A stretch of 64,000 nucleotides of DNA from an uncultured Prevotella sp. (GTDB lineage: Bacteria > Bacteroidota > Bacteroidia > Bacteroidales > Bacteroidaceae), in contig CALUGW010000001.1 in the NCBI GenBank assembly GCA_944320305.1, forward strand, positions 164,219 through 228,218, read 5' to 3'. Both the position numbers and the translations under genes were made by a program. A model generated the notes under the pieces. It worked only from the letters and a program-made list of their open reading frames with translations, made no database searches and was not told where the DNA came from. Each line of letters starts with the position of its first letter. The stretch's first letter is position 1. Positions 7,448 to 15,624 of this stretch are shown piece after piece.

Positions 7448-9649
7448 TCAGATAAATGCCACGGTCAGACCGGCCATGACAATGCTGACCATCGACATCA
7501 GTTTGATCAGAATGTTGAGTGACGGGCCCGACGTGTCTTTGAACGGGTCTCCGACAGTGTCGCCCACGATGGTGGCTTTATGGCACTCGGAGCCTTTCCC
7601 GCCAAAGTTCCCTTCCTCTACCATTTTCTTTGCATTGTCCCACGCGCCGCCGGAGTTGGCCATGAAGATGGCCAGGATGAAGCCGGTGGACAGACCGCCT
7701 ACGAGCAGTCCCATGACGCCGCCGACGCCGAGAACAACACCAATGATGACCGGAATGATTATTGCCAGAATGCTCGGCAGTATCATTTCATGCTGGGCCG
7801 AGCGTGTGCTTATCTCAACGCAGCGTCCGTAGTCTGGTGTGGCTTTGCCTTCCAGTATGCCCTTTATCTCGCGGAACTGGCGTCTCACTTCGTTCACCAT
7901 TGTCTGGGCGGCGCGGCCCACGGCTCCCATTGTCAGTCCGCAGAACAGGAAGGAGGCCATGCTGCCGATGAACGCCCCCACAAGCACTTTGGGATTCATG
8001 AGCGTTATCTGGAAGAAGTCCATGAAGTCTGTCATGTCTGCCGTGAGCGGATTAAACACATTGCCGGCGTTGTCGATGAAAGTGCGCCCCTCGTTCACGG
8101 CTCTTTGCATGGCTATTTTTATTTCCTCCACGTATGAAGCGAGCAGGGCGAGCGCAGTCAGTGCCGCGCTGCCGATGGCGAAGCCCTTGCCTGTGGCGGC
8201 TGTCGTGTTGCCCAGCGCGTCGAGCGCGTCTGTGCGGTGGCGCACGTCTTCGCCAAGGCCGCTCATCTCGGCGTTGCCTCCGGCGTTGTCGGCTATTGGG
8301 CCGTATGCGTCGGTGGCGAGCGTTATGCCCAGTGTTGAGAGCATTCCGACAGAGGCTATGCCGATGCCGTATAGCCCTTTTGATATGCTTGCCGCGCTCA
8401 TGGACAGGTCAAAGTTGTTGGCGAACATATAGCTCAGCATGATTGCTCCGGAAATGGTCACGACAGGAATAAGTGTCGAGATCATGCCCGTGCCGATGCC
8501 TTTTATTATCACTGTGGCCGACCCGGTCTGCGCGGCCTCGGCGATTTTCCGTGTCGGTTTGTGGCTGTGGCTTGTGTAGTACTCCGTGCCCTGGCCTATG
8601 ATCACGCCTGCTGCCAGTCCGGTGAGGACGGAGAGCGACAGGCCCATCCAGTTGTCTATGTCCAGAGCGTAGAGAATGCCGAATGTGGCGGCGGCGATGA
8701 GCACGGCGGCGGCGTTTGTCCCGGCACTCAGGGAGTGCAGCAGCTCTTTCATTCCGGCTCCGTCTTTTGTGCGCACCATGAATATGCCAATCAGCGAGAG
8801 GAAGATGCCCACGGCGGCGATGAGCATGGGGGCGATGACAGCCTTGAGCTGCATATCGGCATTGAGGGCGAACGCCGTGGCTCCGATTGCGGCTGTGCTG
8901 AGAATGCTTCCGCAGTAGCTTTCGTAGAGGTCGGCCCCCATTCCGGCCACGTCGCCCACGTTGTCGCCCACGTTGTCGGCGATTGTCGCCGGATTGCGCG
9001 GGTCGTCCTCGGGGATGTTGGCCTCCACCTTGCCCACGAGGTCGGCTCCCACATCGGCGGCCTTTGTGTAGATTCCGCCTCCTACGCGGGCAAACAGCGC
9101 CTGTGTCGATGCGCCCATGCCGAATGTCAGCATTGTGGTGGTGATTGTTACCAGGGCGGCGTGCTCGCCGCTGTAGAAGTGGTCGAGCACAATGAACCAT
9201 ATTGCGATGTCGAGCAGTCCGAGCCCAACGACCACAAGACCCATAACGGCTCCGCTTCTGAATGCTATTTTCAGACCTTTGTCAAGGCCCTTGCTGGCCG
9301 CGTTGGCAGTGCGGGCGGAGGCGTAGGTTGCCGTTTTCATGCCAAAGAAGCCGGCCAGGCCAGAGAACAGGCCGCCCGTGAGGAACGCGAAAGGCACCCA
9401 AGGGTTCTGCGCGTGCAGCACGTAGGCCATGAAAGCGAATACAAGCGCCAGCATGACGAATACGACGGCCACCACTTTGTATTGCTGTTTCAGGTAGGCC
9501 ATGGCTCCGCGGCGCACGTGTCCGGCGATTTCTTTCATGCGCGGTGTGCCCTCGTCTTCTTTCATCATTTGGCGGAAGAAGTGCCACGCCATGGCGAGTG
9601 CGCACAGCGATGCGGCGGGAATAATCCAAAATACTGAAGGAATGTTCAT
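7448..9649 (-). CDS. hppA: Membrane-bound ion-pumping pyrophosphatase
   Basis: This 733-residue polytopic protein hydrolyses pyrophosphate and pumps H+ and/or Na+ across the inner membrane. The family signature is clear: GGGIYTKAADVGADLVGKVE followed by EDDPRNPATIADNVGDNVGD, which hold the Mg-PPi site. Near residue 480, GNTTAATGKGFAIGSA has Ala and Gly where K+-independent pumps carry Lys and Thr, so I infer a K+-dependent enzyme. Related Bacteroides enzymes are reported to pump both Na+ and H+, and whether this one does is not readable by eye. I chose the start at 9649 (MNIPSVFWIIPAAS). Upstream in-frame residues are unlike the family and run into the hairpin of the preceding gene. Confidence 0.95.
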   Translation of the reverse strand: MNIPSVFWIIPAASLCALAMAWHFFRQMMKEDEGTPRMKEIAGHVRRGAMAYLKQQYKVVAVVFVMLALVFAFMAYVLHAQNPWVPFAFLTGGLFSGLAGFFGMKTATYASARTANAASKGLDKGLKIAFRSGAVMGLVVVGLGLLDIAIWFIVLDHFYSGEHAALVTITTTMLTFGMGASTQALFARVGGGIYTKAADVGADLVGKVEANIPEDDPRNPATIADNVGDNVGDVAGMGADLYESYCGSILSTAAIGATAFALNADMQLKAVIAPMLIAAVGIFLSLIGIFMVRTKDGAGMKELLHSLSAGTNAAAVLIAAATFGILYALDIDNWMGLSLSVLTGLAAGVIIGQGTEYYTSHSHKPTRKIAEAAQTGSATVIIKGIGTGMISTLIPVVTISGAIMLSYMFANNFDLSMSAASISKGLYGIGIASVGMLSTLGITLATDAYGPIADNAGGNAEMSGLGEDVRHRTDALDALGNTTAATGKGFAIGSAALTALALLASYVEEIKIAMQRAVNEGRTFIDNAGNVFNPLTADMTDFMDFFQITLMNPKVLVGAFIGSMASFLFCGLTMGAVGRAAQTMVNEVRRQFREIKGILEGKATPDYGRCVEISTRSAQHEMILPSILAIIIPVIIGVVLGVGGVMGLLVGGLSTGFILAIFMANSGGAWDNAKKMVEEGNFGGKGSECHKATIVGDTVGDPFKDTSGPSLNILIKLMSMVSIVMAGLTVAFI

Positions 9650-9691
9650 CTCTGATAAATATTTTTTTATGTGTTTGTTATAGTCAAAAAA

Positions 9692-9725
9692 AGCACACGG
9701 AAAGATGTTTGTCATTCCGTGTGCT
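9692..9725 (-). terminator. Terminator of the acidic protein gene
   Basis: AGCACACGGAA (9692-9702) pairs perfectly with TTCCGTGTGCT (9715-9725). On the minus strand the stem is followed by seven T residues, a good intrinsic terminator just before hppA. Confidence 0.88.
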
Positions 9726-9732
9726 AATGTAT

Positions 9733-10530
9733 TTAAGCCTCGTTGTCAAAGTCTGATATGTTGTCGGCCTCTTCGTCAGGGTCGCTTTCGATTTCGAATG
9801 TCGTGCGGTAGTTGTCTTCCGTAATGTCGTCGTCGCTGAAGTCGTCCGGCTCCACAGGCTCCTCGTCATCGTCGCTGAGTCTGTTGAAGTCGTCTTCAGA
9901 TATCTCGTCATCGTTGGCTGTCTGTTGCAGTGTCAGTTTGGGCTTCTCCATCTCTGGTTTGGGCTTGGCGAAGATTGCCTCCACCCATGTGCCTTTGGGA
10001 ATTTCCAGCACCTCAAAGCCGTCGGCCACTTTCTTGTCGTACATTCCGCCAGGCTTGTGCAGCCTGTCTTTGGGCAGGGTGGTTGTGGATATGTCGAATC
10101 CGCTCTCGATGATGTCTTTCAGGCTTTGTGACAGGGAGTCCCAGCCTCCGCCGAAGTTTCTGTCGAGAACTTCTATCAGTTTTGCGGCGGAAATGTGGTG
10201 TATGTTCTCATATGTGAGATCGGTCACACGCATTATAGGGCGCTTTTTTATGGCCCAGGTCTTCTTTGTGTTGTCGTCAATCCTGAATTGTCCTACTTTG
10301 AATCCTTGCTTTTCGTATTTCTTGTTCAATGCGGGAGAGTCCTCGCCAATCTCCTCTATGGTGAAAGCGCTGCGCATGATGTCTGTGTAGTGCGGCAGGT
10401 TGTCTTTGTAGTCAACGTCCTTGCCGATGTCGTCCATCATGCGGAAAATGTCGTTCTCCTGCAGGTCCCAAACGTTGTTTTTGTTCAGTGTCTTTAATGT
10501 TAGCGTCTTTTTTGCTGCTGGTTGTTTCAT
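9733..10530 (-). CDS. Unknown 265-residue protein with a very acidic C-terminal third
   Basis: I do not recognise a named family. The protein begins MKQPAAKKTLTLKTLNKNNVWDL at the ATG at 10530, 26 bases or so from a well-formed promoter. The first 190 residues are mixed and soluble. The final 80 residues are extremely rich in Asp and Glu (DDDEEPVEPDDFSDDDITED) and probably disordered. There is no signal peptide or membrane segment. The gene is monocistronic: it has its own promoter (10563-10593) and its own terminator (9692-9725). An acidic tail of this kind is common in proteins that bind basic partners or DNA-binding proteins, but no function can be assigned. Confidence 0.8.
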   Translation of the reverse strand: MKQPAAKKTLTLKTLNKNNVWDLQENDIFRMMDDIGKDVDYKDNLPHYTDIMRSAFTIEEIGEDSPALNKKYEKQGFKVGQFRIDDNTKKTWAIKKRPIMRVTDLTYENIHHISAAKLIEVLDRNFGGGWDSLSQSLKDIIESGFDISTTTLPKDRLHKPGGMYDKKVADGFEVLEIPKGTWVEAIFAKPKPEMEKPKLTLQQTANDDEISEDDFNRLSDDDEEPVEPDDFSDDDITEDNYRTTFEIESDPDEEADNISDFDNEA

Positions 10531-10562
10531 TCTCTCTTCACTGTATTGTTTTTTTTCGCTTG

Positions 10563-10593
10563 CAAATGTAAATACTTTATTTTGCTTGTACAA
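10563..10593 (-). promoter_or_regulatory. Promoter of the acidic protein gene
   Basis: On the minus strand TTG (10593-10591) and TACATTTG (10570-10563) are separated by exactly 20 bases, matching the Bacteroidetes -33/-7 consensus. Confidence 0.75.
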
Positions 10594-10853
10594 GTTTTTG
10601 CCGATAATTTTTGTTTCTTGATCTGTTTGCCAGGAGGCCGTGCGGCAGGGCTGTGGCGGAGGCGCTGCGGTGGCGGGCGGCGTCTTGTTTCATTGGCTGT
10701 GCGGCTGGTGGCAAGGCTTCGCGTGGCGGATTAGCCGGATGAATAAATATTGCAGGAAAATGAATGAATATACAATTTCCCCGTCAGGCGCGTCATTCGG
10801 TACGGCTGCGGAAACTGTGTTTTTGGGCAAATCGGATGTGCTTTGATAACGTG

Positions 10854-11003
10854 TTGATTGCCAGTGTGTTGCAAAATGGGTCGTTTTGCTCTCTGAAAAA
10901 GGCCATTTCGGCGTGCGAAATGGGCCATATTGGAATGCGAAAAGGGTCATATTGCAAAACGCAAAGCCTGTCTTTGATTTTTGATACGTTTTTTGCCGTG
11001 TAT
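10854..11003 (+). repeat. 22-bp-period dyad array A, with flanks
   Basis: Five degenerate 22-bp units run in register at 10869-10890, 10891-10912, 10913-10934, 10935-10956 and 10957-10978. The left flank TTGAT-N3-CAGTGTGTTGCAA is at 10854-10874. A diverged right flank (TTTTTTGCCGTGTAT) is at 10989-11003. Unit 1 shows the dyad clearly, GCAAAA on the left and TTTTGC on the right. The array lies in the 640-base gap between the divergent acidic protein and rarA genes. Apart from the promoters I see no gene in that gap. Confidence 0.85.
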
Positions 11004-11153
11004 GGAAGCAGTTGGGGATGTGTTGCTGCAATGGCCGCAACTGAATATTTATGCGTTTGGGCAGATTGCGGCGACGGGAGACTCTGCCATTCTGTAGTCT
11101 TGGTGTCTGGCTGTTTTTATGTGGCAACGTGCGGCTGTTTCCAAATAAATTGC

Positions 11154-11161
11154 TACCTTTG
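11154..11161 (+). promoter_or_regulatory. -7 promoter element of rarA
   Basis: TACCTTTG matches the Bacteroidetes -7 box and ends nine bases before the rarA ATG, so the transcript leader would be only a few bases long. No good -33 TTG is present at the expected distance. Confidence 0.55.
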
Positions 11162-11170
11162 TCTTCAAAT

Positions 11171-12445
11171 ATGTCACAGCCATTAGCAGAAAGACTCAGG
11201 CCGCGCAGCCTCGACGATTATGTCGGCCAGAAGCATTTGGTCGGCGAGGGGGCTGCGTTGCGCAAAATGATTGACGCCGGGCGGATTCCGTCATTTATAT
11301 TGTGGGGGCCGCCGGGAGTGGGCAAGACCACTCTGGCGCAGATTATCGCCAACAAGCTCGAAACGCCGTTCTACACGCTCAGCGCCGTGACGAGCGGTGT
11401 GAGGGATGTGCGCGACGTGATAGAGAAAGCCGGCGCGGGGCGCTTTTTCAACGAGGCCTCGCCGATATTGTTCATCGACGAGATTCACCGGTTCAGCAAG
11501 TCGCAACAGGACTCGCTGCTCGGCGCAGTGGAAAAAGGTGTGGTGACTCTGATCGGGGCGACCACGGAGAATCCGTCGTTCGAGGTGATACGGCCTTTGC
11601 TCTCGCGCTGCCAGCTCTATGTGCTGAAGCCTCTGGAGCGCGGCGAGCTGCTGGAGCTGCTGCAGCGGGCGCTGACAAAAGACGTGGAGCTGAGCAAACG
11701 CGACATCGAGCTGCGCCAGACTGACGCGCTGCTGCGCTACAGCGGCGGCGACGCGCGCAAGCTGCTCAACATCCTCGAGCTTGTGGTTGAGGCCGCGCCG
11801 GAGGGAAAAGTGGTGATAACAGACAGCATGGTGGTGGACAGGCTGCAGCAGAATCCGCTGGCCTACGACAAGGACGGTGAGATGCACTATGACATCATCT
11901 CGGCTTTCATCAAGAGCATCAGAGGCAGCGACCCCGATGCCGCGCTCTATTGGCTGGCCCGGATGATTGAAGGCGGCGAGGACCCGAAGTTCATCGCGCG
12001 GCGTCTTGTAATCAGCGCGGCAGAGGACATCGGACTGGCAAACCCCAATGCCCTGCTGCTGGCCAATGCCGCGTTTGACGCCGTGGCCAAGATTGGCTGG
12101 CCCGAGGGGCGGATACCGCTGGCCGAGGCCACCGTCTATCTGGCCACGAGCGCCAAGAGCAATTCTGCTTATCTCGGCATTGACAAGGCGCTTGAGCTGG
12201 TGCGCAGGACCGGCAACCAGCCGGTGCCGCTCCACCTGCGCAACGCGCCCACAAAGCTGATGAAGGATCTGGGATATCACGACGGATACAAATATCCGCA
12301 CGATTATCCGGGCCACTTCACCGCTCAGCAGTATATGCCCGACGGGATTGCCGGAGAGCGGCTGTGGCGCGCCCAGCACAATGCGCAGGAGGACAGGCTG
12401 GGGCAGCGCATGCGCGACTGCTGGGGCAAAAGATTTGAAGAATAA
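11171..12445 (+). CDS. rarA: Replication-associated recombination protein A (RarA/MgsA)
   Basis: An AAA+ ATPase of the clamp-loader group that acts at stalled replication forks. It starts MSQPLAERLRPRSLDDYVGQ at 11171. Walker A is GPPGVGKT (residues 46-53) and Walker B is LFIDEIHRF (about residue 98). Sensor 1 is the segment GATTENPSFEV and the arginine finger lies within RPLLSRCQ. The 424-residue length and the C-terminal tetramerisation block (RRTGNQPVPLHLRNAPTKLM) are normal for the family. A longer frame upstream to 11051 has no RarA-like residues and precedes the promoter. It is followed 20 bases later by the D-2-hydroxyacid dehydrogenase gene. Confidence 0.96.
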   Translation: MSQPLAERLRPRSLDDYVGQKHLVGEGAALRKMIDAGRIPSFILWGPPGVGKTTLAQIIANKLETPFYTLSAVTSGVRDVRDVIEKAGAGRFFNEASPILFIDEIHRFSKSQQDSLLGAVEKGVVTLIGATTENPSFEVIRPLLSRCQLYVLKPLERGELLELLQRALTKDVELSKRDIELRQTDALLRYSGGDARKLLNILELVVEAAPEGKVVITDSMVVDRLQQNPLAYDKDGEMHYDIISAFIKSIRGSDPDAALYWLARMIEGGEDPKFIARRLVISAAEDIGLANPNALLLANAAFDAVAKIGWPEGRIPLAEATVYLATSAKSNSAYLGIDKALELVRRTGNQPVPLHLRNAPTKLMKDLGYHDGYKYPHDYPGHFTAQQYMPDGIAGERLWRAQHNAQEDRLGQRMRDCWGKRFEE

Positions 12446-12465
12446 CAATTATTTATTTGTAAGAA

Positions 12466-13419
12466 ATGAAGATAGTGGTTTTGGACGGTTACGGGCTGAA
12501 TCCCGGTGACTTGTCGTGGGATGCCTTGCAGGCTTTGGGTGATGTTGCGGTTTATCCGCGCACGGCGCAGGGGCAGCTGCTGGAACGGTGTGACGGCGCC
12601 GACGCGCTGCTTACGAACAAGGTGGTGATAGGAGCGGAGACAATGGACCGTCTCCCCGGACTGAAATATATCGGCGTTCTGGCCACAGGCTATAATGTTG
12701 TGGACACGGTTGCCGCCCGCCAGCGCGGCATTTGTGTTACGAACATTCCGGCATACAGCACTGACAGCGTGGCGCAGATGACGTTTGCCCATATTCTGAA
12801 CATAACGAACAGGGTGGGGCACTACGCCGCACAGAACCGACAGGCGCGGTGGAGCGGCAGCGAGGACTTCTGTTATTGGGACACTCCGTTGCACGAACTT
12901 GCCGGAAAGACCATCGGCATTGTCGGCCTCGGAAACATAGGAATGAAGGTCGCGCGGATTGCCATGGAGTTCGGCATGGATGTTTTCGCCTGCACGAGCA
13001 AAAGCTCGGCCTCGCTGCCTTCTGGCATACAGAAGACCACGGTCGACGGATTGCTCGGAGTGAGCGACATACTGACCCTGCACTGCCCGCTTACGGACAA
13101 TACCCGCGAGATGATAAACGCAGGCGCAATCAGGAAAATGAAGCGTGGCGCGATATTGATAAACACCGGACGCGGGCAGCTGGTCAATGAGGCAGACGTG
13201 GCTGCGGCACTGCGCGACGGACAGCTCGGCGGCTATGGGGCCGACGTGATGTGCAGTGAGCCGCCTGCGGCGGACAACCCGCTGTTCGGCGCTCCCAACG
13301 CTTTCATAACTCCTCATATTGCCTGGGCCACCTACGAGGCCAGGGCAAGGCTGATGGACATTGCTGTTGGGAACTTGAAAGCCTTCATCAGCGGGAAACC
13401 TATAAATGTTGTTGCCTGA
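12466..13419 (+). CDS. D-2-hydroxyacid dehydrogenase (glycerate dehydrogenase-like)
   Basis: An NAD(P)-dependent oxidoreductase of 317 residues that interconverts 2-oxoacids and D-2-hydroxyacids. The nucleotide-binding motif is GIVGLGNIGMKVA (about 149-161). Catalytic regions are recognisable: NTGRGQLVNEADV carries the Arg region, the Glu lies near CSEPP and the His is in FITPHIAWAT. The family resemblance is strongest to glycerate or hydroxypyruvate reductases, but substrate specificity in this superfamily is not safely predicted. The stop codon overlaps the start of the next gene by one base (TGATG), so the two are translationally coupled. Confidence 0.92.
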   Translation: MKIVVLDGYGLNPGDLSWDALQALGDVAVYPRTAQGQLLERCDGADALLTNKVVIGAETMDRLPGLKYIGVLATGYNVVDTVAARQRGICVTNIPAYSTDSVAQMTFAHILNITNRVGHYAAQNRQARWSGSEDFCYWDTPLHELAGKTIGIVGLGNIGMKVARIAMEFGMDVFACTSKSSASLPSGIQKTTVDGLLGVSDILTLHCPLTDNTREMINAGAIRKMKRGAILINTGRGQLVNEADVAAALRDGQLGGYGADVMCSEPPAADNPLFGAPNAFITPHIAWATYEARARLMDIAVGNLKAFISGKPINVVA

Positions 13420-14072
13420 TGAATGACAGTGTGACAGTGTCAACAGTTCTGCAGGTGATCGAGTTTCTCGGCACCTTTGCTTTTGCAATATCAGGAATCA
13501 GGCACGCAGCGGCAAAGCATTTCGACTGGTTCGGCGGATATGTCTGCGGCATTGCTGTCGCCATCGGCGGCGGCACTATACGCGATGTCATGCTCGGCAC
13601 GGTTCCGTTCTGGATGACCAATCCCATATATATCATCTGCACGGCTCTGGCTTTGTGCATGGTCATTGTGTTCTCAAAGCATATGGAGCGGCTGCAGAAT
13701 GCCTGGTTTGTATTTGACACATTGGGGCTGGCGCTGTTTACAATCGCCGGCATCCAGAAGAGCCTTGACTTTGGACAGCCATTCTGGGTGGCTATAATCA
13801 TGGGGTGTGTCACGGGGGCGGCCGGCGGAGTGATACGCGACATTCTGCTGAACAATGAGCCGGTGATACTGCGCAAGGAGATATATGCGCTGGCAAGTGT
13901 TGCGGGAGGTGTTGTCTATTGGGGATTGGCCGAGGCCGGTGTGGCGATACATTTCACGGTTCTGGCGAGCTTTGTCGTGACGTGTTTTATACGGTTTCTG
14001 GCAGTCAGGTTTCATGTGTCTCTGCCTTTGCTGAACGGTGACAGCGTTTCACAAGAAGATGAGGAGTCTTGA
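13419..14072 (+). CDS. TRIC/UPF0126 family membrane protein
   Basis: A 217-residue protein with about seven hydrophobic segments. It has the two internally repeated blocks of the UPF0126/TRIC-like family: FAFAISGIRHAAAKHFDWFGGYVCGIAVAIGGGTIRDVMLG in the first half and FTIAGIQKS...TGAAGGVIRDILL in the second. The repeated GGxIRD motif is diagnostic. Homologues are described as trimeric cation channels, and the cellular role in bacteria is poorly known. It overlaps the dehydrogenase stop by one base. Downstream, 14073-14408 holds no convincing gene. Confidence 0.9.
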   Translation: MNDSVTVSTVLQVIEFLGTFAFAISGIRHAAAKHFDWFGGYVCGIAVAIGGGTIRDVMLGTVPFWMTNPIYIICTALALCMVIVFSKHMERLQNAWFVFDTLGLALFTIAGIQKSLDFGQPFWVAIIMGCVTGAAGGVIRDILLNNEPVILRKEIYALASVAGGVVYWGLAEAGVAIHFTVLASFVVTCFIRFLAVRFHVSLPLLNGDSVSQEDEES

Positions 14073-14408
14073 TTTGCTGTTTTTCTGTTCTGAACCGGGG
14101 ATTGGTCTCTGGATGATTATGCGTTTTTTGTCGGTGGCATCTCCTGTCTCCCTGTCGGGGGAAAGCCCTCCTGGCGGAGGTATGGCTGGCTACGTTGAGC
14201 CAAGACGGGAACGCAAGATGCCGATGGGGGCGCGTAGGCAGGCGAAGAGCGTGACAAAACACGACAGCATACGGTCGAACACACATGACAAATGACCGTA
14301 AAATCCGAACCGTGCGGTCTGGCGATTGGGGGCTTCATCCGAACTTTTTCCGGCTTTTGGTTGGGATTTGTTTCCGATACGGTTTCATTGCCGGAAAGGA
14401 GTGGGTGA
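14073..14408. other. Intergenic gap between convergent genes
   Basis: No gene is supported here. A weak imperfect hairpin (TTTCCGGC at 14347-14354 with GCCGGAAA at 14390-14397) could help terminate the TPR gene from the minus strand. I see no other structure. Confidence 0.5.
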
Positions 14409-15614
14409 TTACCGTTCTTTTAAGAGTTTGTCAATCTCTTCAAATTGCTGTCCTTTATTTAATTTGAGATATATTCTATATAAAGCCGGCCCCCATTTCT
14501 TTCTCCCGTCAGGTGAGAGCTTGCGATATTTTTCGATGTAAGGAAGTGCCTTTTCATATAAAAGCAGAGTTGTACTGCGTTTTTTCTTGTTGTAATCTTT
14601 GGCCTTTTCGATAGCTCTGGCTTTGTTTAGATATGCGGTGCCGGCGTTATAGTATGCTTCAGGCAGTGAATCGTTTATGCTTATCAATGAGTCGCTGACA
14701 AGAATGCATTCGTCAAACCGCTCCATATTCAGGAGTACAGAAGATTTTGCAAACAGAAATAACGGATTGTCTTTGTCGGCGGCAAGAGCGGAGTCTGCCA
14801 GTGCCAGCGCATTGTCAAGTTTGTTGTTTGCGGTAAAGAAATCCATCAGATGGGAGAAGAAGTAAGGCGAGTTTCTGAATTGTCGGAATCCTGTGTTTAA
14901 GGTCTTGAGATAATTCGCTTCATCATTGAGCATTGAAAACGCCTCAGCGATGTAGATAAGCGTGGTTTTCTGTTTTGCGGAATCTTTTAAAGCTACGTCG
15001 GAATATTTTAGTGCCAGATTCGGGTCTTTGAGTTTAAAGCCACAATATGTCGCCCAGTATGCTGCTTCAATTATTTTTTTGTCTGTTGTCCAGAAGTTGT
15101 AATACGTGAATAAGGGCTGGTTGGCACAGTCAATGTATGTGTCAAAGAAAGAAAATGCCTCGTTGTAATTATTCTTGTGTATGTTGTATGTGCCTCCGAA
15201 AAACAAGTTCGGACGGTATCTGTTCAGCTCTGCTGCATTTTTTTTCCTGTATTCAAGTTTTATTTTACCGTTTTTGTCAGGCATGGCGTCTATCGAGTCT
15301 AATGACTCGTAAATTTTGAACATCTTTTTGGTGAGGCTGAAGAGTGATGCCGTGTCATATTGCTGTTTCAGGTAAAGTTTTTCATTGCCGGCTTCATATT
15401 GTTTCTGTACGGACTGATAAAGAAGCAAATAAATTTTTGGATTCTTTTTGTTTAAAGAATCCTTCAGCAAATCCATCAAGAGCTTCTCCGCCTTGTCAAG
15501 GTCCTTGCCGCTTTTTATATAAGACCGTGCTTGAGACATCTCCTTTCGTTGACCTCTCAAGCACGGTACAATAGTAAGCAAGAGAAGCGTTATTGTTATA
15601 AGCTTCCTTATCAT
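14409..15614 (-). CDS. Exported tetratricopeptide-repeat protein, second of a paralogous pair
   Basis: A 401-residue protein with a signal peptide (MIRKLITITLLLLTIVPCLRG, cleavage near residue 21). The body is helical TPR-like repeats, for example LALKYSDVALKDSAKQKTTLIYIAEAF and ALALADSALAADKDNPLFLFAKSSVLL. It shares overall layout with the upstream gene at 15625-16872, including a matching block (FFGGTYNIHKNNYNEAFSFF against a related segment there), so the two are paralogues. Only ten bases separate them. Third gene in the gyrA transcription unit. A periplasmic scaffolding role is inferred from the TPR repeats alone. Confidence 0.87.
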   Translation of the reverse strand: MIRKLITITLLLLTIVPCLRGQRKEMSQARSYIKSGKDLDKAEKLLMDLLKDSLNKKNPKIYLLLYQSVQKQYEAGNEKLYLKQQYDTASLFSLTKKMFKIYESLDSIDAMPDKNGKIKLEYRKKNAAELNRYRPNLFFGGTYNIHKNNYNEAFSFFDTYIDCANQPLFTYYNFWTTDKKIIEAAYWATYCGFKLKDPNLALKYSDVALKDSAKQKTTLIYIAEAFSMLNDEANYLKTLNTGFRQFRNSPYFFSHLMDFFTANNKLDNALALADSALAADKDNPLFLFAKSSVLLNMERFDECILVSDSLISINDSLPEAYYNAGTAYLNKARAIEKAKDYNKKKRSTTLLLYEKALPYIEKYRKLSPDGRKKWGPALYRIYLKLNKGQQFEEIDKLLKER

Positions 15615-15624
15615 TACTCAGAAT

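Noticed and set aside
8561-9637. Long plus-strand frame opposite hppA
   Set aside because: It is an antisense shadow of the pyrophosphatase gene, Cys/His/Gly-rich without a family.
10869-10978. The 22-bp arrays as CRISPR arrays
   Set aside because: There is no constant repeat with variable spacers. Every base of the unit varies, the period is only 22 bp, and no cas genes are in the window.
11291-12448. Long minus-strand frame opposite rarA
   Set aside because: It covers the rarA coding region in antisense with no recognisable motif.
14038-14295. An 85-residue plus-strand frame after the TRIC-like gene
   Set aside because: It overlaps the end of the TRIC-like gene, has no motif and no ribosome-binding site.
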